Source of the DNA: Uloborus plumipes
Taxonomy: Eukaryota > Arthropoda > Arachnida > Araneae > Uloboridae
DNA: 64,000 bases
Direction: 5' to 3'
Assembly (NCBI GenBank): GCA_038373865.1
Contig: JAXGGA010002300.1
Coordinates: 1 to 64,000 of the forward strand
The notes beneath the pieces were generated by a model. That model was not told the DNA's origin. It was given only the letters and a program-made list of their open reading frames with translations, and did no database searches. Numbering within the stretch: the first letter of the stretch is position 1; each line of letters starts with the position of its first letter. This document shows positions 34,665-48,989 of this stretch, piece by piece. Both the position numbers and the translations under genes were made by a program.

Positions 34665-37600
34665 CCCGAAAACAAGAAGTGAAAACAAAAATATGTTTTT
34701 AATATAACGGTACAAAACAAAGAAGAAAATATGGAGTTTGTAGTTTGAACTGCTAAAGCTGAGTGTACCAGATGGAACATTTTATTGATCAACTGATGAG
34801 CCAGATGAAACATTTCATGAACGAGAAAACAAGGAATTTTAACTTCTGAGAAAAAAAAAAAGGAAATAGGAGCACGATCAATTCTTTTTTAAAGCGAAAC
34901 AATTACATCAATTACATTACTGTAGTTAATTGATAAACACCATAAAGAGTACGTTCTTGGGTTTTTTTATTCGTAGACAAAATATCTTTTTAGTTGTAAT
35001 AACAATTATAAGGATTTTTGCTTTTAAAATATATTCACAAGAAAAAAAAAAAAAGTCGAATGATAAAATGAAATCTTTTTAATTGTAAAGCTTGCTTCAA
35101 CAACCAGAAGTGAGAAATTTAAGATGTATGCTGCGTTGGATTTCTTTTTATTAGTTGTAAAATTTCTCTTAATATACGAAATATTTAAAGATAAAGGAAA
35201 AAAAAAGAGAGACTTTTCAAGAAATTTATGAAACATAACACAATATTCTGAAACTAAACAACTCTGGTTCTAAAAAGCAGATCTTTTCGAAGATTTTGTT
35301 CCACTAAAATTAAATAATGATATCTAAGAGCATTTCTGCAGTAGACGTTATCAATTCAATGAGAAAGAATGGAATAACTATCTAAGAGAATAATGCCTAT
35401 AAGCAGCAATGTAAATTCAAACACACGTTTTTGAATATACATGCTCTTTGATTAAGTTGTTCGTTTGTGGTTATTATGTTAACTAATATGTATGTACTAT
35501 GTATTAACAACGTTTATCTTGAAAACTGTATAAGTGAATTTTTCAGAAAATTCAATTTCTTTTCATTTCTTCAAATTTAATTTCATAGAAAATATTCAAA
35601 ATCAACTTCTTTACGTGAGAAGATTACTACTAATGTTAATCATTAGTGATTGAGTGATTTTTAGGGCAAAGTAATTTGACTTTCAATTTTATTCACGAAA
35701 GTAAGGAAAAGCGAATTGAGGTTCAACAAAATATTAATTAAAAAAAGGAAAAAAAATATTTTAAGCAACTCAATATTGTATTCTTGAGAGCAAAGTAGAG
35801 ATAATTATCGCATTCATGTGCAATTTTAAACGGAAGAAGTAAAAAGAAAAAAAATGAATAAAGGTCTAGTTTCTTTAATCCAAAAATAACATCTCTTTAT
35901 TTATTAAGGATTTCTTAAAATTGTGATTATTTTTCTTTTTTTATCTATCAAATTTCCATCCTATAATATTATGAACAATATGGTGCATAAATAATGAAGT
36001 AGTTTGTTCAAATAAAATACTAGCTCTAGCCTTAAAAAACTATTTGTACGGAGTTCCTCAATTCGTATTAGAATTTCATCAAAGTGAAATTCTATTCGTG
36101 GCTACTGTAAGAGAACTAAATTTTTTCCGCCAATAAAAGATTTTTTCTGAGAGGTTCGCATTACGTTGCTTCTACTACCAATTTAAAGGATCTTTTCTGT
36201 TCGAAGTAGTTAAAGGCGAGTTCGGGCAAAATTTCCCTATACTTTTAGGAACAAGGAATCGTTCTAGGCAATCACAATTCAATTCCTTTGTGCTTTGTAA
36301 TCTAAAGTAAGACAAGAAAACTTCTTGAAATACATGTCAAATGTGCCATTCATTTGTTATTTAATCCATTTGCATTGTTTCATTCATTGATTGACTTATT
36401 TATTCATTCATTCACTCATTTGCTTATTCATTCACTTTTTATTCACTATTTTTTTTTAAATGATTTATTTAGTCATTCGCTCATTGTTTCATTATTTATT
36501 CTTTTGATGAGGAATGTTTTTCAAATAATGTAATTAAATAAGAAGTATTTCAGTAGAAAACTATTTTAATTTTCACTTTGATTTGAGTAATTTTGAAGTA
36601 AAAAGTCCCCCCCCCTCCTTTTTTTGAATGTACAAATTTGCTGTCAAAGGTGAAAAATAATATTTTATGTTACCTATTTCACTCATCATTCTTCTACTTT
36701 TAACTTATGTTTTTTACTTTTCCAAGCCGAAAGCAAATATTGCCTTAGTTCAACAATACAAAAAAAAATATTTCAAAGTTTGTCTAAAGGGAAAAAAAGC
36801 AAGAAAAATAAACTACCTCAAAATTATTTAAATGACTAAATATTTGATTCGAAACAAAACATGAATGGCACGTAGCAGAGCCGTGTCAAGCATTACAATG
36901 TCTATAAATGTTGAGTTCTGTTTAAACCAAGAATTAAATTTCAGGACTTGACAATTGCTAATGAAAGAAATTGTGAAGGACTGCAGGAACATGCATTTTC
37001 ATCAAAATGAGTAAAATGTTTTTACAGAGCTTATAGCAAAATTAAAATCACTTGAGTACATGTGCTCATTGTACTGTATGGTAATTACTTATGCATTATT
37101 TTTCAATTGTGGAATCAATTGATAGATCTGTTTTGGTAGTTTTATGTCTTTGCTTTTCCTTTACATAATGTTTTATACTATGTACTAATTCGTGTTTTAA
37201 AATTTCAAATAGAATGAAATAGAAAAATTCCTATTTATGCATAGTATTTATGCACTCATAAACAGCACAATATGGTTACTGTTGAATGTTTTGTAATAAA
37301 TTTTGGGTCTAATGTTATGTTTATTTTAATGATGATTTATGATTTTTTTCTACATTTCAATATCTAGCAGTTCCCACCTCGATGTTGATCATAATAAAGT
37401 GTTTAAAACAGTAACCAACAGCAGCTACTTGGCTAGCTTTTACAGTGGAGAGAACAGGGCATGTTAAAACATTTAAGGTGGTGGATATTTAAAAAAGAGG
37501 AAAAATAGCCCCTTGTAATATTTGTCGGGTGCTTCTTAAGCACATCTATTATCCATCTTGTCATTGGATGTCTGAGTCATTTATCTTCTCATGTAGATAG

Positions 37601-40600
37601 ACTTTTATACTTAAGAGTAAAGTCAAATTATGATTATTCATTATCATTTGACTTTACTGTGTTAGAGAAAAAAAAAACCAAAACTAAACCAACAGTTACT
37701 CAGTCAAAAACCTTGAAAACACGCGAAATACTTCTGCAACGTTTTCTATTTCAAAATCTAATAAGAGTCAGCACAGTTCGAGTAATATGTCTTTAAATGG
37801 TAATCCCACACCCGTTAAGACACTTTCTAATGACCCAAAAGATACTTTTCCATTAATGCGATTACAACCTAGTTAGACAACGGAATGAATTTACTGGAAG
37901 AATCTTTTACGTTCGTGTAGCGTCTTAAATAGAATTAACTGAGCGTCGGCCTTAGTTTACTCGAATACTTGAGGAATTAGTCTAGCCCTAAAACGTTTCG
38001 GGACCATTAGTTTGAGAAAATAAATGCAGCAACTTTATACATTTGTTTCCTCTCTAAAATCAGAAAAATAATGTGTACATTATTTTAAATAACTTCAAGA
38101 GCAAATAATAAATAAATAGCAAAACATAAATTAATCAATAAAATTAAGTATATGGAAAAGAAAAGAAAATGTCTGCGGAATTGAAAACATTAAACAAAAT
38201 CATACATAACCATATCATTTTCTGAGTAAAAAACAGTTTCGTTCTCCAGCTTGCCAGTTTCAATACATTTTTTTAAATGCAGTAATATAAATTGATAATA
38301 GCTAAATAAATAATGCATGACGTTTACTGCTAGTGTTTCTTTAGCATATCTATATCAGGTGTAAATTATAGTTTTGCAGGAAAAATCTGTGGATGATAAA
38401 GTATACTGTATCACTCATTTTAAATTTAAAAAAAACTTCAAAATTGGAAAAAGAAAGGTTAGGGAAAAGAAGAAATAATAACGATAATCTCTTTCATATG
38501 GAAATTCCCAGCCCTCCTTTCACTTTAAAAGTAAGCATGTGCCTAAAGTTAGTGCTAATTTTCTTCACGTTCAGGTTTCTCAGCATACATTATTAATACA
38601 TCAGCGGGGATTCCATTTGCATTTCTTGCAGATGCCATACAAACAGAATTCTTTTAGTGCATATCATCTAAGGCATCTTTTGTTGGCACATCAAAAGTTT
38701 AAAACATAAAAAAAATGTTAATGTCAATTCCTTAATCTTCCTTTTTCAAGAGAAGTCAAAAGAAAAAAGAAAAGAAAAGAAAAGAAAAACTTCAGATTCA
38801 GTTTTTAGTTATAATGTAGTCTAAGCACTAAGCAGCAAGAATATAACTAATTTAATCACCAGATTTTTACGAGTTTTCTTTTAAAGTTACTTTCAGTTCG
38901 GGACTAACCAGATGTCGAGCTTTCTGAGGCTCGAAGTTAGATTTTTTTTTCACTTTCAGATTAATTCTTTTATGCTAATATAGATATTATTTTATAGTTA
39001 TTTCAGATCTCCCGTGTAAATCTGTCTGCAATTATATCCATCTTCTGTAAAGGTGCATATAATTATAATTACCGTTTTCATCTTCATGTAAAACTTTGAT
39101 TGGACATGAAAAAAAAGTGAACACGAGAAATTAGTGAAAGAATGAAATATGTGAAGCAAATTAGCTAAAATAGCTCATTTTTTCTCTGGCTCACTCACTA
39201 ACATTATAGCAGAATTTAGCAATTCTACTAACAACAATCGCAATCCACTAAGTGTTGATTAGTAAGCACTATAAATCTCAAAGTTTCGACGTCACTGTAC
39301 TCGAAAAACTTCGACGCTTAAGACTTTTTCAAGTTGAAACTTTAGATTTGTGTGGCTGAAATGGCTGGAAATCGGAAAAATTTGCGCGCACACACAAAAA
39401 CGATTTGCTTTGTTTTGTGAATCAAATTCAACGCCTTAATATTTACTCAAAATATGACAGCACTAGAATAAAATAATTCTGGAGAAATCATCGTTTTTCG
39501 ACTATTTTCGGGACCGAAAAAAAAAAAACATAATTATTCCAGGGCTAAACAAGGTTTACTATCAAGCCATCAGTGAATCCTTAGATGACCTGAGGCATCG
39601 CTACTGATTAATGCATACAAACAATGGGACTCACGCTCTTTTAAGGCTTCCGAATAACTGAATGAATTTTTTTAATAATAACGTCTTATGGGTTAATTCG
39701 GAATAAGATCGTACATTTAATCTCTATTAATAACAAAAGCTGTCTGTCTTTTTTTCCTTCTTTTTGTCTGTCTGTCTGTTACGCTCGTAGCGTCAAAACC
39801 TTTCGGACGGCTTTAATAAAATTTGGCACAAAATTATATTGTAGCATGGGGGTGTTCACAAAGAAGCGTTTTTTTTTTCAAAAATTCTATTTTTTTTTTG
39901 CTATTCTAATTCTTAGCTCATTTTTAATACAAATTTGAAAAAATAAGGAAAAAATATTTCAACACATTTTCGAATCTTATGTGATTTGAACGCTTGAAAT
40001 TTTCTGCTAAAAATGATGTCAGTTCGAAAGGTCTACGAGTATTAGAAGAGCTGTAATAATTGTTTTTAGAATCCCGGAATTCAAGGCTTGCCTTGAGCAA
40101 GCTAAACAATTTTAAGTGATTAAGGTCAAAAATTTTTTTTTGAAAATAAAGATGAGGTGAATTAGTTTATCACCAGAAATAAACTTTTCATGTTGTTATC
40201 ATGGTTACGTTTTTATACCTTTTATTTATTTAGTTCTTTTTCTCTTAATAGTTTTTAAAATGTATTTAGTTTTGTAGCTATCCAAACTCCAAGCATTATT
40301 AAAATGAGTTAAATGACATATTTTAACAATTGAAAAAAATCGTCTGCTTTTATTTTCTCAGTCGATAAGGAATTGAAACACAGTAGTTTATAAAAATATC
40401 ATATAAATTGCGGTGTTGCAATGTTCTTTCTAAAATGTTTGATTTCTAAAAATGTATTTTGTTAAAGCTAAGAGAGAAAACTTCCTTCTTTTAAACTTTA
40501 GTAAGATTTCTGTTGGTTACTGTAAGCAACAAAATGGTTCTTATTTTCTCTTTCGTCTTATTTTAATATCATAGTTTTGAGGAATTATAGTTGAATTACA

Positions 40601-40954
40601 ACTAAAATTGAGGATTCTTTCTCGATATCAATTTATCACCAAATGACCTATTAATTTAATACCACTGGCAAAGCCGTGCGGATACCGCTAGTGTAGTTGT
40701 AAAATGACAACACCTATTATTGTACTAATGGTGTGGCTTTGAGGTACAGATTTTCTTTTTTCAGAAATTGTGTTTTCTGTTATCTAATTATGCTTCATGT
40801 AAGCAGTCGTATTACAATGATGGTGAAAAGTACTTTTCTCCTCCACGCCCTACCTCTTAGCGTAGAGCCTTAGATTTGGTGAAAAGTACTGACATGCCCC
40901 TAGAAACAAAGCAAGTTCTACATACATACAGATAGTTTTAAAACATGCACTCAC
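34665..40954. other. AT-rich DNA, no gene recognised
   Basis: I searched the minus strand for the missing GPCR exons (TM5 to TM7) and did not recognise any. Simple repeats are present: a degenerate ATTC/ATTT tract at 36370-36500, (GAAAA)n at 38765-38790, and (GTCT)n at 39763-39780. The (GTCT)n leads into a segment (gttacgctcgtagcgtcaaaac onward) that looks like dispersed repeat sequence. If the GPCR continues downstream, some of this is intron. Confidence 0.4.
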
Positions 40955-41078
40955 TTTGGTGAAGCATACTGGAAAAGCTAAGCAAATAGCAGCCCCCCAC
41001 ACTATACACAATCCCGTTCTGCATGTCCCTGCTGTACAATACCGCCTTGCTGTAATTGGATGAGCAATTACTAAGAAT
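40955..41078 (-). CDS. Neuropeptide-type class A GPCR, coding exon 3 (start of ICL2 to TM4)
   Basis: The exon is bounded by a strong acceptor (ttttctcattgcag) and a consensus donor (gtgagt). Its first base completes the arginine codon left open by exon 2, giving ERF in the position of the DRY motif. It then encodes 41 residues: FLVIAHPI, a cytoplasmic loop with RRYCTAGTCR, then TM4 with the conserved tryptophan (CIVWGAAICLAFPV) and F-T-K. It ends on a codon boundary (phase 0). The remaining exons (ECL2, TM5-TM7, tail) were not found downstream in this window. They lie either in unrecognised short exons below 40955 or beyond the window. Confidence 0.88.
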
Positions 41079-44000
41079 CTGCAATGAGAAAAATATGCAA
41101 AAAATATAAAATTTAAATATATGGAAAGATAAAGGCAAAAGACAACGCATATGTGTAAAAAATGAATCATAAGCAAGTCATTATTTTCTTCATAGTAGGA
41201 ACAAAACATGTGTTAATATTCTTAAGTTTCTGTGTTGAAATGAACAACCTAGAAAAAATGTGGCTACTTAAAACAACAAAGATTTTCAACCGTATTTTAA
41301 ATGAAGAATTTACTTTCGTATCTCTTAAAGAGGCGCTGTAAATAAAGTGGCAGAAAAAATCAAACAAATCAGTGGTTTGGAATTAAATAACACATTTCAG
41401 GAAAAATGTTCGCACATCATTATGACGTCTCTTCAAGATTGACAAACTTAACATAGTAAGTAGGACATGTCGAAACAAATCAAGATTTAGTACTAATAGT
41501 GTTACATCCCTGAAGAATTTTTTGTATTGAAAATCCTGAACATGTATGGTTGTGGATGGTTTGAAGTAGAACAGAAGTGGACACGGGATATAAGCTTCAT
41601 GATAAAGCTGAAACTCTGGGGTAAGGCTGCAAAAAGCTGCTTGAAAATTACGTATTTGCCTCATGTCTGAAGCTCGCCGAACTGTATCTGCAGTCAAAAT
41701 TCTACCTTGGCTTGTAATGCAATGACGTGCAATAGCTAGAGGACATGGGGGCCCATATGCGAAATTTCAGGGTCTCAGATATTTTTCCCGTACTTTAGCT
41801 GGATTGTTTCCTATGTAAAGCAATTTCAGTGCAGATTTTAGTAATTAAAAATTGCCATTCTTAATAAATAATTCATTATTGGCTGAAGAAGAAATGCTTT
41901 TATATTTTTACCACGAAAATTAGTACTAAAAACAAGGAAGTATTCATTTTTAAAGGTAGCTTGAAAATATATTCTTGGGGGCTAGAGTTTGAACCCTAAC
42001 TTGGCCCACCTCCTATGGTTGCTCATGCTAGAGGGTTATCATGGCATGCCTTCTCATAATCGTGGTCAGGGTAATTTAATGTCAAGAGCCTTGGTTATTA
42101 TTTGTTTATTTCTGTTAAGTCAACAATCACATCACATTTTCTGCAAATCAGCGGTGAATGGTTCAAAGCCGTATCACCAATCTGGATTTGTTATGATGCG
42201 CGTGTTTAAGGACTCTTTTTAATCAACCCTCTTGGTAAAAATATTCTGTTTGAATTTCAAAGTTTGTGCAACATAAATACATCTCTCTCTTAAGTTATCA
42301 CTAAGCTAAGTATATTGCGTCATATCTTAGAACTTAGCCTACATGGCTTGGAATTTAGGCAAGACTATTTATTTGTTCTATTTATTTTGTTTGTAATGAC
42401 TCCCTAGAGCAGTAATTTTAAGGATTGGTTAATCTAAAGCATGGATAATCTACAAATTGGAAGTGATTTGAGGGCTAAGCATAGATGGACAATGAAGATT
42501 GAATTGTTCTAATGGGAGCTTTTCAGATAGAGCTAGTGGTACGGATTTAATGTTCTAAACGGTTAAGAAGGTAGGGACATTCCAAAACTTCTGGAATGGT
42601 AAGATACGTACAGCTGTGACGTTTTCATTAAAAATGTAAGACAATGATTTTTTAAAATGAAATGTTAAAACATTAGTTAATGAAGTTAATAAAAAAAAGT
42701 TCGATTTTTTTCATTAGATTTGAGATAAATTACTGTTTTCATATTGGTATTTCGTAATTAAAGAGCCAATAAAACCTTCTTTTATTATTAGTATTATTAT
42801 TATTTTGATCTCATGATTATTTTGGAAAATTAGAATTACTTTTGTTTTTCTGAACCCTGATGAAAGCTTAAGGATTGTGCTCAAATGTACAAGGCAGTCA
42901 AACTTGTTCATGTTGAGATTTCAGGCATACCAACAAGTACCAAAAACGAAGCAACAGGTTTTGAAATTTTTTTGCATAATGTTCATGTATTCATGCCTAT
43001 AGCTGTAAATAATGTTATCTGTTCCATCAATGATGTTAAGCATGAACTCTTTAAAGAGCAATATATAACGTTGAGATTAAAGCAGCTTTTGCCTCATTGA
43101 CATTGATAGACATAATTTTAAGATTGGAAGTAAGACAAACTACAAGTGGTACACATGCTGGAACCACACCAGAGCTTTAGATTTCAGATTTCCTCTGAAA
43201 ATAGAAGTTGTCACGCGAAAATTTTAAGCTTATTGAAAGAAAGTAATACGCACAGACGTGAAAGAACCGATTGCCTTCTCTCTAGTGCTCTTTGTTCTAT
43301 GTAGCTTCTTTTTACTACTACTTCTCCATACTGATCAAGTTCATTGTCTATATTGTTATGGCTTTCCACGGTGAAAATGTAACCTGTGCCTTAAATAATC
43401 ATAAAATCAGTTATTGGTTGGAAATTCTAACTATGAAAGGCTTGGAAAATATTCCTGAAACAGAAACAAATACTTGAGAGGTGGAATGCATGAGAGATTT
43501 CATGCTTCCAATTGAAATACTAGAAATTAAGTTAGTAATTACTGTATCACCATTCAACATAACATAGTTTGACTTGTGAAATGAAAACTTCGAAAAATTG
43601 AAACTAGCAAAAATGCTACCTAAATAAATATTTACCGTAATACATGTCCTCTAAACGTCTAAAATATTCTCTTAAATCTATTGAGATTTCATTGAATGAC
43701 ATATGGTAAACAGTAACATGAACAATTTGGTTGATACCCGGAAATAAGCTAATTTGATTTTTTTACAAGAGAGAGAGAGAGAGAGAAAATATCACACAAT
43801 TTTACCTGGTCAAATTACTTTCTTGAATTTCATTCCTCTGAAATACGAGTTAGTTATTCTAGACATGGTTGAAATTTGTTTGTCACCTTATTTTAATCAG
43901 ATCAAATATATTTGGATGACAGCATGAAATGAATGCATCGCTTCAGGTGAAGAATTGGAGGGTCAACTCGCCTTTAAGTCTGTGTTTTAGTTGAGGTTTT

Positions 44001-46581
44001 ATTTCTTGATTTTTTCAGAAGCAGCAGTGATAAATTTATGAATAACATAAGTTTAAATTTTTCTTTAATTGCTTTGAAAGAAAAACATTACTACAGCATA
44101 ATAGGTAAGTATTAGTCTTAATGCATTGATTGGCGTTGCATTGATGATTGAGAAATTTTATAACGAGAAGTTTGTTCATTAAAATTAATTTCAAGTTTGC
44201 ATACTCTGTTCTTTTAAATAAACACCTTTTAAAACAAAGTAATCACTAATTGGACCCAAAATAATGAGTTTGAAAATGCAGTTATAGCTATAATCGATGC
44301 AGAGAATAAGATGAAACTCTCAAAACTTGCCTCTAAAAAAATGTACGTAGCATTTTTGCTAACATAAGCGAAGGTGCTTTTAAAATGATACCACTGAAGC
44401 AAAATCTTAAGCATTTTCCTCGGGGAAAAAGCTTTACTGCATAGAATGGAAACGATGATTTATGTTCCCTACGTTTAAGGGTAAGAGCTACGCTGATTTT
44501 TTAAACAAAAGGATTAACTTCAACGGTAAGTAGTATAAAATATAATAAGTCAGAAATGTTTCTTAAAATAACCCAGATACGACAATACTTTATTGCAAAA
44601 TGCGAAGAGAGCAACATTGTGACTAAAATAGGGATTTCAACAAAGTTTGAGAAAGGCATTTAGGAATTCCAGCGAATATGCGTTTGCTTAGATACAAATT
44701 TAACATTGTTAGGGACAATTTGTACACAAAAAAATCACGAAAAATGTTGCTTATTACAGACTTTGTAAATGTCCTGATATTTCTGATTTTAATGACGAAA
44801 GGTATTGTCCTGATTTCTCTTGATTTCTAGCTTTTTGTCCTTATATTCCTGATATTTGTTTAAAAAAAAAAAACAATTTCACAGTTCACAACGCGTTTTA
44901 AGTTTGTTCCTAGGGATACATTGACTCAATTTCTTTAAACGGGACCTTAATCTAAACTTTTAACTGTGTTATAAAGTGATGAACTGATTAGTCAACGGTA
45001 ATCTACCACTTCGTCGATTAAACTACCGGTCCGTTTCAGGCACTTAATTAGCCGATATTTTTAAACAGTAATATTATTTTAGTGATAACAAGTAACTAAG
45101 CTGAAGTAAGTTTAGACAAGTAATCGGCTGATTATTTAATTTCTTTTTTACAAATTACTTTTGCTTAGAACACAAACTATGCTAAATAAACTTATTACAC
45201 CTAACCAATGGTCTTTGACTCCAACTGTCTTGTCCCCATTTGATTCAAAATTTTAAAATAAGAAGCAAACCGGTTAAAATCGAAAAAGTACGTGGTACTT
45301 CAATTCTTATTTGAATTTAAATTAAAATTTAAATCACTAAGCAAACAAATACTAAATTCTAACTTAATTTAGAATTCGCCTATGTGAATGCCGTTAAGTC
45401 GAATATTAAAAATAAAAGCTCTAAATGTAAATTAACAGTCTAAGAATTAGTGCAAATGGAACTTAAGTTTTGTTTTACTATTTAAGTTTTGTATTTTCAC
45501 CGGCTGCATTTTAAATGATGACAGGGAAGAAAGCAAGTCACACGATTAAGTCAAAATGTATTAAAAAATTTACTAGCTTTAAGCCACGTTTATGTTTAAA
45601 AAAAGTACATTCAAACTTTTTTCTTAAAGTATATCATTAACTTTTCCTCTAGCGTGTCTGTTATCTGAGATAACTTTCATCTGGTCTTTTCTTTTTTTTT
45701 TTTTTTTTTGTCTCCTTCAAAGCGCTGTCACTTAAGACTTTTTCTTCTACCGACAGTGTTGTTTTTCAATTCCTTATTTGGTGCAATCGAAGTTCAGGTT
45801 AAATTCCGTTCTTGAAATGTACCAAATAAAAACTAGGTATTCTCGCTTGGGAACTGATTTTCCTCCTACTTTATTTCTACTACAGCAGATGATAGTTTTA
45901 TAAATTTGTACTAGGTAAAATGAAGATGTGCACATCTATGCGTACTGTCGATATACACAGGAGACAATATTTTTGTGTGCTAATGCGTGTCCAGACAAAT
46001 CTAAAGTTGTGCTTTTTTTTAATTCACGGATCGATCTTGGAAAATTTTATTTTTTTTTTAAATTTTATTGCGCTTTCCTTGTTTGTTATTACAGTTGATC
46101 CTGTGTTTAATGACTTTCAAGGAACCATAAGAAGTAGTCCTTAACTGGAATGCTTCATTAAAGAGAATTTTTGTAAAACTAGTGGAAGGTTCAAGACTTT
46201 CGAAGAAGGTTCTCGTCTGTAAGTCGTCCAATATAGCGTCTTTAAACGGTGCTGTATTTATCTAATTTTAAAATACTTGAAAAGGTTAGAAACTTCAACA
46301 TTCAATGCAGCTACGTTAATATTTGTACAAGTAGTGCAATGTAAATTCCTATTTACTCTCAAAATTGCTTTAAGAACATAAATCTTCAGCACTGCGCCTC
46401 TGTTAGAACATAAACTCTTAGGTGCGAGTTAGTTTTCTTCCTTCTCTAAGTTTTAAGGATTAATGTCTCTCACAAAAGCTCGCACTCCTTGGCAAGGATT
46501 TCCTAACCTAAAATGCAAACTTCTCACCGACGTTCTTTCTTAAGTTTAGTTTTCTCTTTTCTTTAGAATATAAATACATAC
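41079..46581 (-). other. GPCR intron 2 (5.5 kb)
   Basis: The intron runs from donor gtatgt at 46581 to acceptor cag at 41079 and interrupts the arginine codon of the E-R-F motif (phase 2). It contains AT-rich DNA, a (TTA)n tract at 42783-42805, a (GA)n tract at 43768-43787 and a T run at 45690-45708. Frames such as 42885-43100 (plus) have no recognised motif. Confidence 0.8.
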
Positions 46582-46779
46582 CTTTCTATGCTTACTGCTG
46601 TTAAATTCAGTACAGATGCCATTCCTGATAGCATTTCAACGTAAGAGCTAAGTTTGCAAACTGTGCCTCCTGCATCCCATGTGATTACAAAGTAGCCCAA
46701 CGTTTCTAGAGGAACGTAAATAACCAGTAGAAGTAGATCTGCTACTGCAAGGCTCACAAGAAACGTACATGTTGGCGAT
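46582..46779 (-). CDS. Neuropeptide-type class A GPCR, coding exon 2 (TM2-TM3)
   Basis: This 198-bp exon lies between acceptor ttttgttacag and donor gtatgt, entering and leaving in phase 2. It reads through TM2 (TFLVSLAVADLLLLVIYVPL, with the conserved LAVAD aspartate), ECL1 with ITWDAGG, the conserved cysteine at the top of TM3 (TVCKLSSYVEML), and TM3 (SVLNLTAVSIER). An apparent methionine start inside the exon is not the real start, because the frame is open back to the acceptor and joins exon 1. The pattern fits a peptide receptor. I cannot assign the subfamily with confidence; TRH-, CNMamide- or related arthropod peptide receptors are candidates. Confidence 0.9.
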
Positions 46780-48989
46780 CTGTAACAAAAGGATCAAGCT
46801 AAAGGTTAGATAATTGTGGCAACTTCCTAAAAATTATACATTTAAACAACGCTTTACACTTGCATTTTAATGAGAATAGCAATTTCTGAAATTATTTTAA
46901 AAAATAAAACGTACCATAAAGAGGTGTAGATACATTAAATTCAGGGGTGATTGTTTTCCGGTATTTTACTGGATTTCCGGTATTTTTATGATCGATTCTG
47001 ATATTTTCATGTTCGAAAATACCGAAAATAAAATATTTTTAATTATGATTTTTATTTTCCCACCTTCGGAATTTTTTTGCTTTTTCCAAATTTTAGATGA
47101 CTTTAATTATTTTCATCAAATAGAAATGTTCAGATGACATTCTATTTTTTTTACTTTAATAAATTATTTATTTGCATCTTTTTTGATTTTGATGCCTTCA
47201 TTTAAAACAAATGCAATCCATTTGCATCCAATATGAGAATCGAATTTTTCTCATTTTTGATGCTTATTACCCTCAGTTAGGAGACAAATAAATGAAACAT
47301 ATTTTTATTTGTATCAAAAAATCATAATTTAATTTTTTGAGTGAATTTTGTGTTTTTTATGAAAGTCAAAATGCCAAAAAGTTTAAAAATTTGAAGCTCT
47401 GATTTAATTTTATTTTGCTTTAATTATGTGAATAGTAAAAAAAAAATCTTTTTATCGTTGAGCTTTTTATTGTATATTTGAAATAAGTTTATTTGAATTA
47501 TTTTATATGCCATTTTCATACTTTTAACGCTTTAATTTTAAAAACTGCGATTTCTTTGCGTCCGCTGTGAGAATTGGATATTTTGCATTTTCGATGCTTG
47601 CTATTCCTTGTTGAAAGGCAAACAAATAACATTTCTTTTCATTTTAATTAAATCATTAAGATAAAAGTTTTAAACAAAATTCCATGCTCTGTAAGAGTGT
47701 CAAATGTCATAAACTTAAAAGCTGAATCTCTAGCTGAATTTTATTTTTGTTTCAACTATTTAAGTTTTTTAACACATACATAATATCTTTAAATGGAATT
47801 TCACTTCAGTATTAATACATATGAAATCTTTGGCTCAGATCATATTGTATAGATTAGGAGATTTATGGGTACTGCATCTAGATTAATTTGTTCCCATATT
47901 TTCAATAGCAAACGCAACTTTCATTACTTTATAAATATTTTTACACAATACACAGTCATTCTGTTAGACTTTTGCTTTCTCCTTAAAATATTTTTTTGAA
48001 GATAATTTGTACAACACCAGCTCAAAAGTAACTTTCTTACTCATTTACAATTTAATTAAATGCATGCACAATATTTTGACTAAAAACTATTTGAAACTAT
48101 TCAAATGTATGAAATGTGTTTGTTTATGAAAGGCTATTAATTACTATTTGAGTATAATTATAAAAATTAGGTGTGCGTAAGTAATAGGGGACCTTGGTTT
48201 GCTCCCCCCCCCACACATACATACACAAACATTTTCTCTTTAAAACTTTCAGGTATTTTTTTATGAACTCACAATAACCCCTGGCATATTTTACAGTAAT
48301 TTGTTTTCCATAAATCATTGATGGCTCTTTTCTTTTTTTTTTTTTTTTTTTGATGAATCGGTTTCATCGGAAACTACGATATCTTTCCAAAATTAGCTCT
48401 TCTTATAACTTTTATTAGCAAGAATGCTTTTAATGATTTTAAACATTTGTTCATTATTTTAATTATATTAGTACCGGTACCTAATTTTATTACATTTATT
48501 TATTCGCTTTTAAATTGGTGAAATAATATCAGAAATTCAAACGTTACATAAAGAAGTTAAGGTACATATTTTACAGTAATTTGTTTTCCGGAAATGATGG
48601 ATGGATTTTTTTGAAGGACCAGTTTAATCGGAAACCACTATAAGTTTCGAAAATTATTTCTTCTGATAACTTTTGTTATTAATAATATTTTAATACATTT
48701 GTTCATTTATTATTGATATTAGTACAGATACACTTGTGGTCAAAATTATACGGACAACTGAAAATTGTGCAGAAAAAAATTATGCCTGAACTAAATCGAA
48801 TGAAATTTATCCATAAAATGCTTATTTATGCTAAAAACATTGTGGAGCATGTAACATTTGAGAATAGAAAATATGAATGATTTTTTTCATGATTAATAGA
48901 AAATTTCATTTTAAACTTGGACAAAATTATAAGGACAATTAATGTTTCTGGCTCACATCTGATAAAAATTAATAATTTTCGCCTTCTTT

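Noticed and set aside
40850..41209. 119-codon frame taken as a single GPCR exon
   Set aside because: Clear acceptor at 41079 and donor at 40954 restrict the exon to 40955-41078; the rest is intron read-through.
42885..43100. 71-codon plus-strand frame in GPCR intron 2
   Set aside because: Reads plausibly but shows no family motif, splice pairing or duplicate to support it.
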